DNA of 8,623 nucleotides from Treponema sp. (GCA_017622055.1 JAGARY010000037.1:1-8623), one strand, 5' to 3'. Positions 1 to 6,232 are shown, numbered from the stretch's first letter. Notes: generated by a model from the sequence alone, not told the origin. Numbers and translations: made by a program.

Positions 1-18
1 AAAAAACTGGAGGTTATT

Positions 19-663
19 ATGAAATTAAAATTTGTATGGGACACACCAGAAAGAATTTTTTGGATTGTGTCAAATTTATTAATAATTGTTTTTTGTATTC
101 TTACTGGAATAATTGCGGAAACTTGGTATTTGTCGGCTTTATTTTTTCTTTTTGGTGCTGCGTTCTTTGTGTTTTTGATGATAAATGATGTTATTAATAG
201 AAAAGTTTTCATCGAAGAAAATGTTCTTACAATTAAACTTTTGTGGATTAAAAAACAAATCCAACTTGATAAAGTTTTGTGGTATACAAAAAATAATATA
301 TTTGAAAAAAATCTTTTTTGTAAATCAAACAAGAATATCTGCTTATTCTATGAAACAAAAAAAGAATACATTTCTGTAAAAGAAATTGAATATATAGAAA
401 ACATTTTAATTCAAAATGGAATTTCCCAAGCAGAAAAAGAAGAAATTGAAAATCCTGAACCATACAAAATTTCTCCAGTTTTGTTATATATTATGTTTAT
501 AAATGGCACAAACATCTATTTGCGAACTTTAGATTCTCCACACAAAAAATTAATTCAATATCTAGTAATTCCATTCTTTATATTGATGATTTTTCTATGT
601 TTTATTGAATTAAGACGTTTTTATTTGAAAAAAAATAATTTAGAGAAAAAAATAATGGGGTAG
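19..663 (+). CDS. Hypothetical membrane protein with three predicted helices and a central PH-like soluble segment
   Basis: I do not recognise this 214-residue protein. It has two hydrophobic helices near the N terminus (about residues 13-33 and 37-55), a soluble middle of roughly 120 residues (60-178), and a third helix at about 180-200 followed by a lysine-rich tail. The start of the soluble part (residues 62-90, RKVFIEENVLTIKLLW and onward) has the alternating pattern seen in bacterial PH-like (bPH) domains that follow paired helices. That resemblance is by eye and weak. The start is supported by GGAGG at 9-13, five bases before the ATG. The next gene begins four bases after this stop, so the two are probably translated from one mRNA. 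The gene is extremely AT-rich (12 of 60 bases are G or C at 541-600), lower than the housekeeping genes downstream. Real as a gene; function unknown. Confidence 0.8.
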   Translation: MKLKFVWDTPERIFWIVSNLLIIVFCILTGIIAETWYLSALFFLFGAAFFVFLMINDVINRKVFIEENVLTIKLLWIKKQIQLDKVLWYTKNNIFEKNLFCKSNKNICLFYETKKEYISVKEIEYIENILIQNGISQAEKEEIENPEPYKISPVLLYIMFINGTNIYLRTLDSPHKKLIQYLVIPFFILMIFLCFIELRRFYLKKNNLEKKIMG

Positions 664-667
664 TCCA

Positions 668-1285
668 ATGAAAGGAAAAATTAATAAAAAATATTTGAGT
701 TTTGTTTTTATCATTTTTCTTATATCTAGCAGTATGTTTGCAAAACCAAAGTTTATGTTAGATATTGGAAAATTTTCTATAGCAGGATTTTTTGGTGATA
801 AAGACGTTTCTTTTTGCCCAACAATAATAATTCCAGAGATTATGATGGTTGGTGAAAAAACAGGACTTTATACATCCTTTTCACCTTTTGAAATGCAATT
901 TAAATTTACTCCTAATGAATATTTGCATGAAGGGTATACTCAAAATTGGAGTTTATCAGAAATCACATTTATTAATGCAAATATTGGGTGGATGAAACAA
1001 TTAAACAAAGAATTGCTTTTAGAAACATACGTAAGAATGAACACAATTTCTGCTTTTAATATTGAAAAAATTAGATTTAGCCCATCAGTAGAAATTTCTT
1101 GGACCTCTTCAATTTTTGATGAAACCATAAATCCTGAAAAAGTAATTTTTATGCCAAAAGTTATTTCTTTACAAGTTGGTGCATCTTTTGAAAATTTAAA
1201 AGGATTTAAACCTTACTTTTTTGTAACTACAAGTGTAGATGTAATTCTTTTTGCTGGTTTATTTGGAATACTGGCCAATTATTGA
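668..1285 (+). CDS. Exported beta-strand-rich protein, probable outer-membrane beta-barrel
   Basis: A 205-residue protein with a classical signal peptide: basic start (KGKINKK), hydrophobic core at about residues 9-22, and a likely signal peptidase I site after SMFA (residue 25). No lipobox cysteine is visible. The mature part shows repeated short amphipathic strands, for example around residues 64-80 and 95-120, and the chain ends in tyrosine (LFGILANY). An aromatic last residue is typical of proteins folded into the outer membrane by BamA. This suggests a small barrel or a barrel-like surface protein; no family is recognised. The ribosome binding site (GGGG, 657-660) overlaps the end of the preceding gene, with only four bases between the stop and this ATG, so translation is probably coupled to the membrane protein upstream. 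No convincing terminator follows, only a short T-run after the stop. Confidence 0.8.
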   Translation: MKGKINKKYLSFVFIIFLISSSMFAKPKFMLDIGKFSIAGFFGDKDVSFCPTIIIPEIMMVGEKTGLYTSFSPFEMQFKFTPNEYLHEGYTQNWSLSEITFINANIGWMKQLNKELLLETYVRMNTISAFNIEKIRFSPSVEISWTSSIFDETINPEKVIFMPKVISLQVGASFENLKGFKPYFFVTTSVDVILFAGLFGILANY

Positions 1286-1298
1286 TTTTTTTAAGTGA

Positions 1299-1329
1299 TT
1301 GTTTCAAATTGAAAAATAATTTTTATAAT
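1299..1329 (+). promoter_or_regulatory. Candidate promoter for the flavoprotein gene, with an embedded small dyad
   Basis: TATAAT lies at 1324-1329, with TTGTTT at 1299-1304 as a possible -35 box at a long 19-base spacing. A second TATAAT at 1344-1349 has no good -35 partner. The perfect dyad TTTCAA-A-TTGAAA (1302-1314) overlaps the -35 region and could be an operator. Exact boxes in DNA this AT-rich arise easily by chance. Confidence 0.3.
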
Positions 1330-1384
1330 AGCAAATAGTATTGTATAATAATTGCAAAATAAAATAGAAATTTTTGAGGTTTTT

Positions 1385-2755
1385 ATGAATTTTGCAATTA
1401 TTAATGGAAGTCCCAAAGGAAACTTCAGCATTACTTTACAGTCAGTTTTATATTTACAAAAGAAATTTCCAGAACATCAATATAATATTCTAAATGTTGG
1501 GCAATCAATCAAAGCACTTGAAAAAGATTTTTCAAAAGCAAAAGAAATAATAGGAAAATCGGATGTAATTCTTTTTTCTTATCCAGTTTATACTTTTTTA
1601 GCACCGTCCCAACTCCACAAATTCATTGAATTGTTAAAAATCAACAAAATAAACTTAAAAGGTAAAATTGCAACCCAAATCACAACATCAAAACATTTTT
1701 ACGACATCACAGCTCATAAATATATTCAAGAAAATGCTCAAGATTTAGAACTAAACTACATTCGTGGGCTTTCCGCAGATATGGAAGATTTGCTTACAGA
1801 AAAAGGACAAAAAGATTTAGAAAAATATTTTGAACGGCTTTTGTGGAGCATAAACGAAAAAATTTATGAACCACAAAGTTTTTTCTATTCTCAAAATCAA
1901 TTGGAACAAGCCACAGTGCCAACAGAAGAAGTTTTTAATCAAGATAAATCAAAAGATATTGTGATTATTACAGATTGTTCTACAGAAGAAAATTCAGAAA
2001 CAGATTCAAATCTGCAAAAGATGATTTTAAGATTCCAAAAAAAATTTAATTATGCGACAAGAATTGTAAATCTAAAGGATTTTCCATTTTCTGGCGGTTG
2101 TTTGGGATGTTTTCGTTGTGCAGTTTCTGAAAAATGTGTTCATAAAGATGGTTTTGATACTTTTTTAAGAGAGAATATTCAAAAAGCTGATGGAATAATC
2201 TATGCTTTTTCAATAAAAGATCATTCTATGGGACCAATCTTCAAAATGTATGATGACAGAAACTTTTGTAATGGCCACAGAACTGTTACAGTTGGAATGC
2301 CAGTTGGATATATTGTTTCTGGAAATTATTCATTTGAAAATAATTTAAAAACTGTAATTGAAGCCAGAGCCGAAACTGGAGGAAATTTTCTTTGTGCAGT
2401 TGCCACAGATGAAAAAAATACAGATGAACAAATTGATAATTTAGCAAAATCTTTTGAGTTTGCGTTGAACACTCATCACACAACTCCGCAAAATTTCTGG
2501 GGCGTTGGCGGAATGAAAATCTTTAGAGATTTAATTTATCAAATGCGGGGCATGATGCGTGCAGATCATAAATTCTACAAAAAACAAGGAATTTATGATT
2601 TTCCACAAAAGAAAAAACTTACATCGCTAAAAATGTATTTTGTTGGTTCGCTTCTTTCTAATCAAAAAATTCTTTCAAAAATGGGAAACAAAATGAACGA
2701 AGGAATGCTTTTGCCATACAAAAAACTTTTTCAAAAGATGGAAAAAAATGAATAG
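1385..2755 (+). CDS. Two-domain flavodoxin-fold oxidoreductase (NADPH-dependent FMN reductase-like, tandem)
   Basis: A 456-residue cytoplasmic protein built from two FMN-reductase/flavodoxin-like domains. Domain 1 (about 1-160) opens with the phosphate-binding loop NGSPKGNFS (7-15) and has the SYPVYTFLAPSQLHKFIE segment (65-82) that normally lines the flavin. Domain 2 (about 190-365) starts with a degenerate loop (residues 197-210) but carries Cys239, Cys242, Cys245 and Cys251 (CxxCxxC-x5-C), as in iron-sulfur flavoprotein-like relatives, followed by the flavin-side segment ADGIIYAF (268-275). The tail (375-456) is helical and basic. Most relatives are single domains of about 180-250 residues. 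It probably passes electrons from NAD(P)H to an unknown acceptor. I chose ATG 1385, with GAGG at 1376-1379 five bases upstream. An in-frame TTG at 1352 would add eleven residues before the conserved beta strand and lacks a ribosome site. Confidence 0.88.
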   Translation: MNFAIINGSPKGNFSITLQSVLYLQKKFPEHQYNILNVGQSIKALEKDFSKAKEIIGKSDVILFSYPVYTFLAPSQLHKFIELLKINKINLKGKIATQITTSKHFYDITAHKYIQENAQDLELNYIRGLSADMEDLLTEKGQKDLEKYFERLLWSINEKIYEPQSFFYSQNQLEQATVPTEEVFNQDKSKDIVIITDCSTEENSETDSNLQKMILRFQKKFNYATRIVNLKDFPFSGGCLGCFRCAVSEKCVHKDGFDTFLRENIQKADGIIYAFSIKDHSMGPIFKMYDDRNFCNGHRTVTVGMPVGYIVSGNYSFENNLKTVIEARAETGGNFLCAVATDEKNTDEQIDNLAKSFEFALNTHHTTPQNFWGVGGMKIFRDLIYQMRGMMRADHKFYKKQGIYDFPQKKKLTSLKMYFVGSLLSNQKILSKMGNKMNEGMLLPYKKLFQKMEKNE

Positions 2756-2804
2756 AAAAAAAGAGATGTGATGTTTTAAACTTTTTAGACATCCCCATTT
2801 TTTT
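2756..2804. terminator. Probable bidirectional intrinsic terminator after the flavoprotein gene
   Basis: Starting right after the stop codon, a run of seven A (2756-2762) is followed by GAGATGT (2763-2769), a 19-base loop, ACATCCC (2789-2795), then CA and seven T (2798-2804). Read on the plus strand the seven-base stem has one A-C mismatch. Read on the minus strand the mismatch becomes a G-U pair and the A-run becomes the U-tract, so it could stop transcription both ways between these convergent genes. An alternative stem uses GATGT at 2770-2774. Confidence 0.5.
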
Positions 2805-2816
2805 AATAAACTCTCA

Positions 2817-2855
2817 CGTATTCCAAGGTTATAAAAATTATAAGCTTGGAATACG
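2817..2855. repeat. Palindrome 1 of the mosaic
   Basis: CGTATTCCAAG (2817-2827) pairs with CTTGGAATACG (2845-2855), then after one G-G mismatch TTATAA pairs with TTATAA around an AAA centre. That is 17 of 18 pairs with a three-base loop. Confidence 0.85.
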
Positions 2856-2859
2856 AATG

Positions 2860-2897
2860 GTCAAGGGACACTCGCGTTGCTCGTTCAAGCCCTTGAC
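2860..2897. repeat. Hairpin 1 of the mosaic
   Basis: GTCAAGGG (2860-2867) and CCCTTGAC (2890-2897) form a perfect eight-base-pair stem around a 22-base loop that is itself GC-rich. Confidence 0.8.
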
Positions 2898-2902
2898 TCA
2901 GC

Positions 2903-2940
2903 CGTTTTGCGGGTTGTAAAAATTATAAATTGGCAATACG
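2903..2940. repeat. Palindrome 2 of the mosaic (degenerate copy)
   Basis: The outer arms CGTTTTGC (2903-2910) and GCAATACG (2933-2940) pair with one mismatch. The inner arms TTGTAA and TTATAA pair around AAA with one G-T wobble. A one-base offset and mismatches separate inner and outer arms, so this copy is more decayed than the other two. Confidence 0.7.
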
Positions 2941-2944
2941 CTCG

Positions 2945-2975
2945 GTCAAGGCACGCTGTCGCTTAAAGCCTTGAC
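2945..2975. repeat. Hairpin 2 of the mosaic
   Basis: GTCAAGGC (2945-2952) and GCCTTGAC (2968-2975) form a perfect eight-base-pair stem with a 15-base loop. Stem and loop both resemble hairpin 1, which supports an origin by duplication. Confidence 0.8.
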
Positions 2976-2984
2976 TCTCACGTT

Positions 2985-3015
2985 TTCCAAGTTTATAAAA
3001 ATTATAAACTTGGAA
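2985..3015. repeat. Palindrome 3 of the mosaic (perfect)
   Basis: TTCCAAGTTTATAA (2985-2998) and its exact complement (3002-3015) enclose AAA: fourteen perfect pairs, the best preserved copy. Its TTCCAAG arm and TTATAA core match palindrome 1. Confidence 0.85.
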
Positions 3016-3019
3016 TCCA

Positions 3020-3040
3020 TTGGGCTGACCGCCAGCCCAA
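3020..3040 (-). terminator. Hairpin 3 of the mosaic, just after the aspS stop; possible terminator
   Basis: TTGGGCTG (3020-3027) and CAGCCCAA (3033-3040) form an eight-base-pair GC-rich stem with a five-base loop, seven bases beyond the aspS stop codon. No U-tract follows on the minus strand, so termination here would be non-classical or Rho-assisted. It may instead protect the mRNA 3' end. It occupies the hairpin slot of the third mosaic unit. Confidence 0.45.
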
Positions 3041-3047
3041 CTTATAC

Positions 3048-4871
3048 TTACGCTTTAATCACGATATGCAAATCATCTAATTGCTGTGCATCTACTTCCG
3101 CAGGACAATCATCCATTGGGCTGGCTGCCATATTATTTTTAGGGAAGGCGATTACTTCGTGGATGCTTTCTTCGTGGCGCATGAGCATTACGAGGCGGTC
3201 GAGGCCTGGGGCAACTCCTCCGTGTGGTGGAGCTCCGAATTTGAATGCCTGAACTAAGAAGCCAAATGCTTTTTCGGCGCGTTCTTGGCTAAATCCAACG
3301 ATTTTAAAGATGCGTTGTTGCAATTCTGGGTCGTTGATACGCATTGAACCTGAAGCAAGTTCGTAGCCGTTTAATACTAAATCGTAAAGGTCGCCTTTTA
3401 CTGCACCTGGGTCGCTTTCTAATGTGTCCCAATATTTTTCTTGTGGAAGTGTGAACATGTGGTGTTCTGTTTCCCAGTGATTTTCTTCTTCGTTCCATGC
3501 AAAATATGGGAAGTCGATAATCCAAGCAAAGTGGAATTCATCATTTGGATTATAAAGATTTAAGTCTTTTCCTAATTGTTTACGAACTGCACCTAGCGCT
3601 GTACAAGCAAGTTGCCAGTTTTCGTCGCTTACAAAAAGTAAAAGGTCATTTTTTTCTGCACCAAGTTTTGCACAGATTTCTGCTTCTTTTCCTGCATAGA
3701 ATTTGCTAATTCCGCCTTCAAAAACACCTTCTGCATTTACTTTCATCCAAGCAAGGCCTTTTGCTTTGTATGTTTTTGCAACTGCTTCTAATGCTTCTAC
3801 ATTTTTGCGGCTATATTTGTCTGCAACATTTTTTACAACAAGTGCTTTTAAGCCGCTGCGTTTGTGGCGTTGAACTTCGCGTCCTGCGTTTGCAGCCCCT
3901 GCTTTGAATGCGTTAAAGTCTGCTAAGTCTGCCATGAATGTTGCGTCTTGCATTTTTAAGTCAAAGCGTAAATCTGGTTTGTCGCTTCCGTAGTAATCAA
4001 AAGCGTCTTCCCAAGAGATTCTGTCGAATTGAGCTGGTAAATCGTAGTTTAATGTCTTTTTGAAGATGTGTTGCATCATTCCTTCTGTTGTTGCAAGAAC
4101 TTCTTCACGATTTGTAAAGCTCATTTCCATATCGATTTGTGTAAATTCTGGTTGGCGGTCTCCGCGAGCGTCTTCGTCACGGTAACAGCGTGCAATTTGG
4201 AAGTATTTATCAAATCCACTTACCATTAAAAGCTGTTTGTAAAGCTGTGGCGACTGTGGAAGGGAATAAAATTTTCCTGGGTGAACGCGGCTTGGAACTA
4301 AATAGTCGCGGGCACCTTCTGGAGTTGATTTTATGAATGTTGGAGTTTCAATTTCCAAGAATCCTTTGCTTGTTAAATATTCGCGAGTTGCAAATGTTAC
4401 TTGAGAACGCAAAATGATGTTTTGTTGCATTGGGTCGCGGCGTAAATCAAGATAGCGATATTTTAAGCGTAAATCTTCGTTTGGAATTACCAAAGTTCCG
4501 TCTTTTTGACGAACTTCTTCTATACTAAATGGCAATTCTTGTGAAGTTGTAAAAATCTTAATGTCTTTTGCTTCAACTTCAATTTCGCCAGTTGGCATAT
4601 CTGCATTTATGTCTTTTTCGCTACGGGCATTTACAACGCCTTCTACAGCAATACAATATTCGCTTTTTAAACTGGCAGCAATTTTTTTAACTTCGTCGCT
4701 AGCTTTGTCACCAACCATAACTTGAGTAATGCCGTAACGGTCGCGCAAACGAATAAAAATTAATCCACCAAGGTCACGAGTACGACTAACCCAACCATTT
4801 AAAACTACACTTCTTCCTACGTCAGATTTTCTTAAATCTCCGCAAGTTACTGTTCTCTTTGTATTTTCCAT
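3048..4871 (-). CDS. aspS: Aspartyl-tRNA synthetase, bacterial type
   Basis: This enzyme charges tRNA-Asp with aspartate in the cytoplasm, using ATP. At 607 residues it has the length of bacterial AspRS. Visible parts are the N-terminal OB-fold anticodon-binding domain (about 1-110, with NGWVSRTRDLGGLIFIRLRD), the aspartate-site segment QSPQLYKQLL (206-215), class II motif 2 (about 221-249, with RDE at 231-233 and QPEFTQ at 240-245), the inserted GAD domain (roughly 290-425), and motif 3 (GGVAPGLDRLVML, 551-563, ATP arginine 559). Leu34 sits where non-discriminating enzymes often have histidine, which weakly suggests a tRNA-Asp-specific enzyme. The ATG at 4871 has AGGTG four bases upstream (4876-4880). 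It is the last gene of the leftward set. Its 3' end is much more GC-rich than the neighbouring genes (37 of 60 bases at 3181-3240). Identification is secure. Confidence 0.98.
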   Translation of the reverse strand: MENTKRTVTCGDLRKSDVGRSVVLNGWVSRTRDLGGLIFIRLRDRYGITQVMVGDKASDEVKKIAASLKSEYCIAVEGVVNARSEKDINADMPTGEIEVEAKDIKIFTTSQELPFSIEEVRQKDGTLVIPNEDLRLKYRYLDLRRDPMQQNIILRSQVTFATREYLTSKGFLEIETPTFIKSTPEGARDYLVPSRVHPGKFYSLPQSPQLYKQLLMVSGFDKYFQIARCYRDEDARGDRQPEFTQIDMEMSFTNREEVLATTEGMMQHIFKKTLNYDLPAQFDRISWEDAFDYYGSDKPDLRFDLKMQDATFMADLADFNAFKAGAANAGREVQRHKRSGLKALVVKNVADKYSRKNVEALEAVAKTYKAKGLAWMKVNAEGVFEGGISKFYAGKEAEICAKLGAEKNDLLLFVSDENWQLACTALGAVRKQLGKDLNLYNPNDEFHFAWIIDFPYFAWNEEENHWETEHHMFTLPQEKYWDTLESDPGAVKGDLYDLVLNGYELASGSMRINDPELQQRIFKIVGFSQERAEKAFGFLVQAFKFGAPPHGGVAPGLDRLVMLMRHEESIHEVIAFPKNNMAASPMDDCPAEVDAQQLDDLHIVIKA

Positions 4872-4892
4872 AATGCACCTATTTTAATGATT

Positions 4893-4940
4893 TAGAATAG
4901 TTTTTACAATATAATTGTTAATTTACAGATTTCTATTCTA
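4893..4940. repeat. Nested inverted repeat spanning the esterase stop codon
   Basis: TAGAATAG (4893-4900) and CTATTCTA (4933-4940) are perfect eight-base arms 32 bases apart. The right arm includes the esterase stop codon, and the left arm holds the candidate aspS -10 box. Inside is a smaller dyad, ACAAT-ATA-ATTGT (4906-4918). It could be a weak processing or attenuation structure between the two genes, or chance in AT-rich DNA. Confidence 0.35.
4894..4921 (-). promoter_or_regulatory. Candidate aspS promoter
   Basis: On the minus strand TTAACA (4916-4921) and TATTCT (4894-4899) are separated by 16 bases, which would give a transcript starting near 4887 and a leader of about 16 bases containing the AGGTG ribosome site. 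The -10 box matches the consensus at only four of six positions, so aspS may instead depend on readthrough from the esterase gene 61 bases upstream. Confidence 0.3.
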
Positions 4941-6168
4941 CATATCCCATTGCAACAATTGTAAATCCAAGTTTTTCTGAACCTTCTGCCATTTTTACTT
5001 CAACAGTGTGATTTTTTGATTCATTTTGATTTATTAGCAAAACTGCTTCACAATTGTTCCATCCACCAGCTTTTCCGCCGTCGTAAGTTGCAATTTCTTT
5101 TCCGTCCACAAAGATTTTTGCTTTTCCAAATTTGTCAGACATCCAACTTCCTTGAACTTTGTAAACAAATACTAAAGATTTACATTTAATATCCATTTTA
5201 AAAGGTTCATTTGTTGCTTTTAAGTTCATTTTTTTGTTCCAGTTTTTTGGGAAATTAGATGCATTTGCCTTTTTAACTGACTGACATTGTTTATCTACAT
5301 CTGTAAAACTTCCTTTTGAAATTTTTACATTTTTGTCATCATCATAAATTCTTTTAAGTCCTGAAAGTCCCATTCTTGCAAAACTTTTTGTAGGAACTTC
5401 AATTTTTTCATCAATTTTTGCTTTATCTACAGTTGCCACAAGATTCATCAAACAATCAGACATTAAAGTGTGCCCTTGAATTGTTGGGTGAACATTGTCT
5501 GTATAATATTCTTTTTCTGAAAAATGACCTTTTGCAATTCCGTCTTTTACAATTCCCAACATATTGATTTGTGGAATTTGATACAAATCAGAAATTGGCT
5601 TTTTTTGAGCGGCTGTGTTTCCGTAAGTTGCAGCGGCATATAAAGCAATAACTGCTGTATTTGGACTAGCTTTTAATGCATCACGAACAATTCCTTCAAA
5701 ACTTTTTTGGAAAGTTGCTTCACCACCATCATTTACAGCAAATTCTACAATTAAGATATCAGGATTTTGACCACAAACTTCAACTACATCGCTTTGATAT
5801 CTTACAAGTCCCAATAAAGATGGAGTTCCACTTAAACCAGCATTGTTAAAGTTTACATTTTTTCCATCACCAGGAGCATAAGTTTTCTTCAAATCTCTAA
5901 AGAATTGATAAGCATAACCATCTGTAAATTTTGCAGGACCTGCACCTTCTGTAACTGAACCTCCAAGAGCCGCAATCCAAACTTTTTCGCCTTTTTTAAT
6001 TTTTTCAATTGCATTTTTAAGACGATAATTGTTTCCTACACTAATTAAAGATGTTTCCACCATTTTTGCGTAATCTGCATCTTGCATTTTAAATGGATTT
6101 TTAGCAAACGCTGTTGATACCATTAAACTCATAATTAAAATACCTATTGTTTTTTTTAGTTTTTTCAA
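4933..6168 (-). CDS. Secreted SGNH/GDSL-family hydrolase (probable carbohydrate esterase) with C-terminal beta domain
   Basis: An exported serine esterase of the SGNH fold. Numbered from TTG 6168 (411 residues), it has a signal peptide (KKLKK, hydrophobic core, cleavage after AFA at residue 22). Block I is GGSVTEG with nucleophile Ser71, block II is NAGLSG with Gly111, block III is VEFAVND with Asn146, and block V is DNVHP with Asp224 and His227, so the catalytic set is complete. Residues about 260-411 form a separate beta-rich domain (FVYKVQGSW, KIFVDGKEI, a GYVE end) resembling the jelly roll beside the catalytic domain in CE2-type acetyl esterases, but placed C-terminally. The likely role is deacetylation or de-esterification of polysaccharide in the periplasm or outside the cell; the substrate is not known. 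An extended start at TTG 6180 overlaps the ribosome site and is unlikely. The downstream ATG would cut into the signal peptide. Confidence 0.88.
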   Translation of the reverse strand: MKKLKKTIGILIMSLMVSTAFAKNPFKMQDADYAKMVETSLISVGNNYRLKNAIEKIKKGEKVWIAALGGSVTEGAGPAKFTDGYAYQFFRDLKKTYAPGDGKNVNFNNAGLSGTPSLLGLVRYQSDVVEVCGQNPDILIVEFAVNDGGEATFQKSFEGIVRDALKASPNTAVIALYAAATYGNTAAQKKPISDLYQIPQINMLGIVKDGIAKGHFSEKEYYTDNVHPTIQGHTLMSDCLMNLVATVDKAKIDEKIEVPTKSFARMGLSGLKRIYDDDKNVKISKGSFTDVDKQCQSVKKANASNFPKNWNKKMNLKATNEPFKMDIKCKSLVFVYKVQGSWMSDKFGKAKIFVDGKEIATYDGGKAGGWNNCEAVLLINQNESKNHTVEVKMAEGSEKLGFTIVAMGYVE

Positions 6169-6173
6169 AATTT

Positions 6174-6178
6174 CCTCC
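6174..6178 (-). promoter_or_regulatory. Ribosome binding site that fixes a TTG start
   Basis: GGAGG on the minus strand sits five bases before TTG 6168-6166. The only earlier in-frame start (TTG at 6180) overlaps this box, and the first ATG is 12 codons further in, so the spacing decides for TTG 6168. Confidence 0.7.
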
Positions 6179-6182
6179 AAAT

Positions 6183-6219
6183 GTAATTATAAAATTTATC
6201 ATAAATTTTTATAATTTAC
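6183..6219. repeat. Long AT-only dyad in front of the esterase gene
   Basis: The 17-base left arm (6183-6199) and 19-base right arm (6201-6219) are complementary apart from two single-base bulges, around a one-base centre at 6200. Within it, TATAAT (6186-6191, minus strand) could be a -10 box, though no good -35 box is found. The structure ends five bases before the GGAGG ribosome site. It lacks G and C inside the stem, so it is not a standard terminator. Confidence 0.55.
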
Positions 6220-6232
6220 CACAAAAGTTGCC

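Larger units (their letters stand above)
2811..3040. repeat. Three-unit mosaic of alternating palindromes and GC-rich hairpins
   Basis: This gene-free stretch between convergent genes consists of three imperfect tandem units with palindrome centres at 2836, 2921 and 3000 (spacing 85 and 79 bases). Each unit is an AT-centred palindrome (TTATAA-AAA-TTATAA core, or TTGTAA for one arm in unit 2) followed by a separate eight-base-pair hairpin. Units 1 and 2 share the hairpin stem GTCAAGG and have related loops. Unit 3 has a different stem (TTGGGCTG). The order palindrome-hairpin-palindrome-hairpin-palindrome-hairpin recalls the REP/BIME elements of enterobacteria, but no sequence relation to them is claimed. 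No open reading frame of note lies inside it. It may buffer or end transcription from both sides, or be a dispersed genomic repeat. Confidence 0.8.

Noticed and set aside
1286..1300. T-run after the exported-protein gene as a terminator
   Set aside because: No stable hairpin precedes the T-run. The best pairing is only four weak base pairs.
1352..1384. Upstream TTG start extending the flavoprotein by eleven residues
   Set aside because: It lies before the natural beta strand that starts at MNFAIINGSP and has no ribosome site. ATG 1385 has GAGG at the right distance.
2811..3040. Possible CRISPR array
   Set aside because: The spaced repeats are imperfect, differ in spacing (85 and 79 bases), are themselves palindromic, and the intervening segments are related hairpins, not unique spacers. 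No cas genes are present.
3015..3123. Thirteen-base match ATCCATTGGGCTG between hairpin 3 (3015-3027) and aspS (3111-3123)
   Set aside because: One short direct match in an 8.6 kb window is not significant, and the aspS copy is constrained coding sequence.
2971..3252. A 93-codon plus-strand frame across the mosaic and aspS 3' end
   Set aside because: It mostly mirrors aspS motif 3 in antisense and begins inside a hairpin arm. There is no ribosome site or family resemblance.
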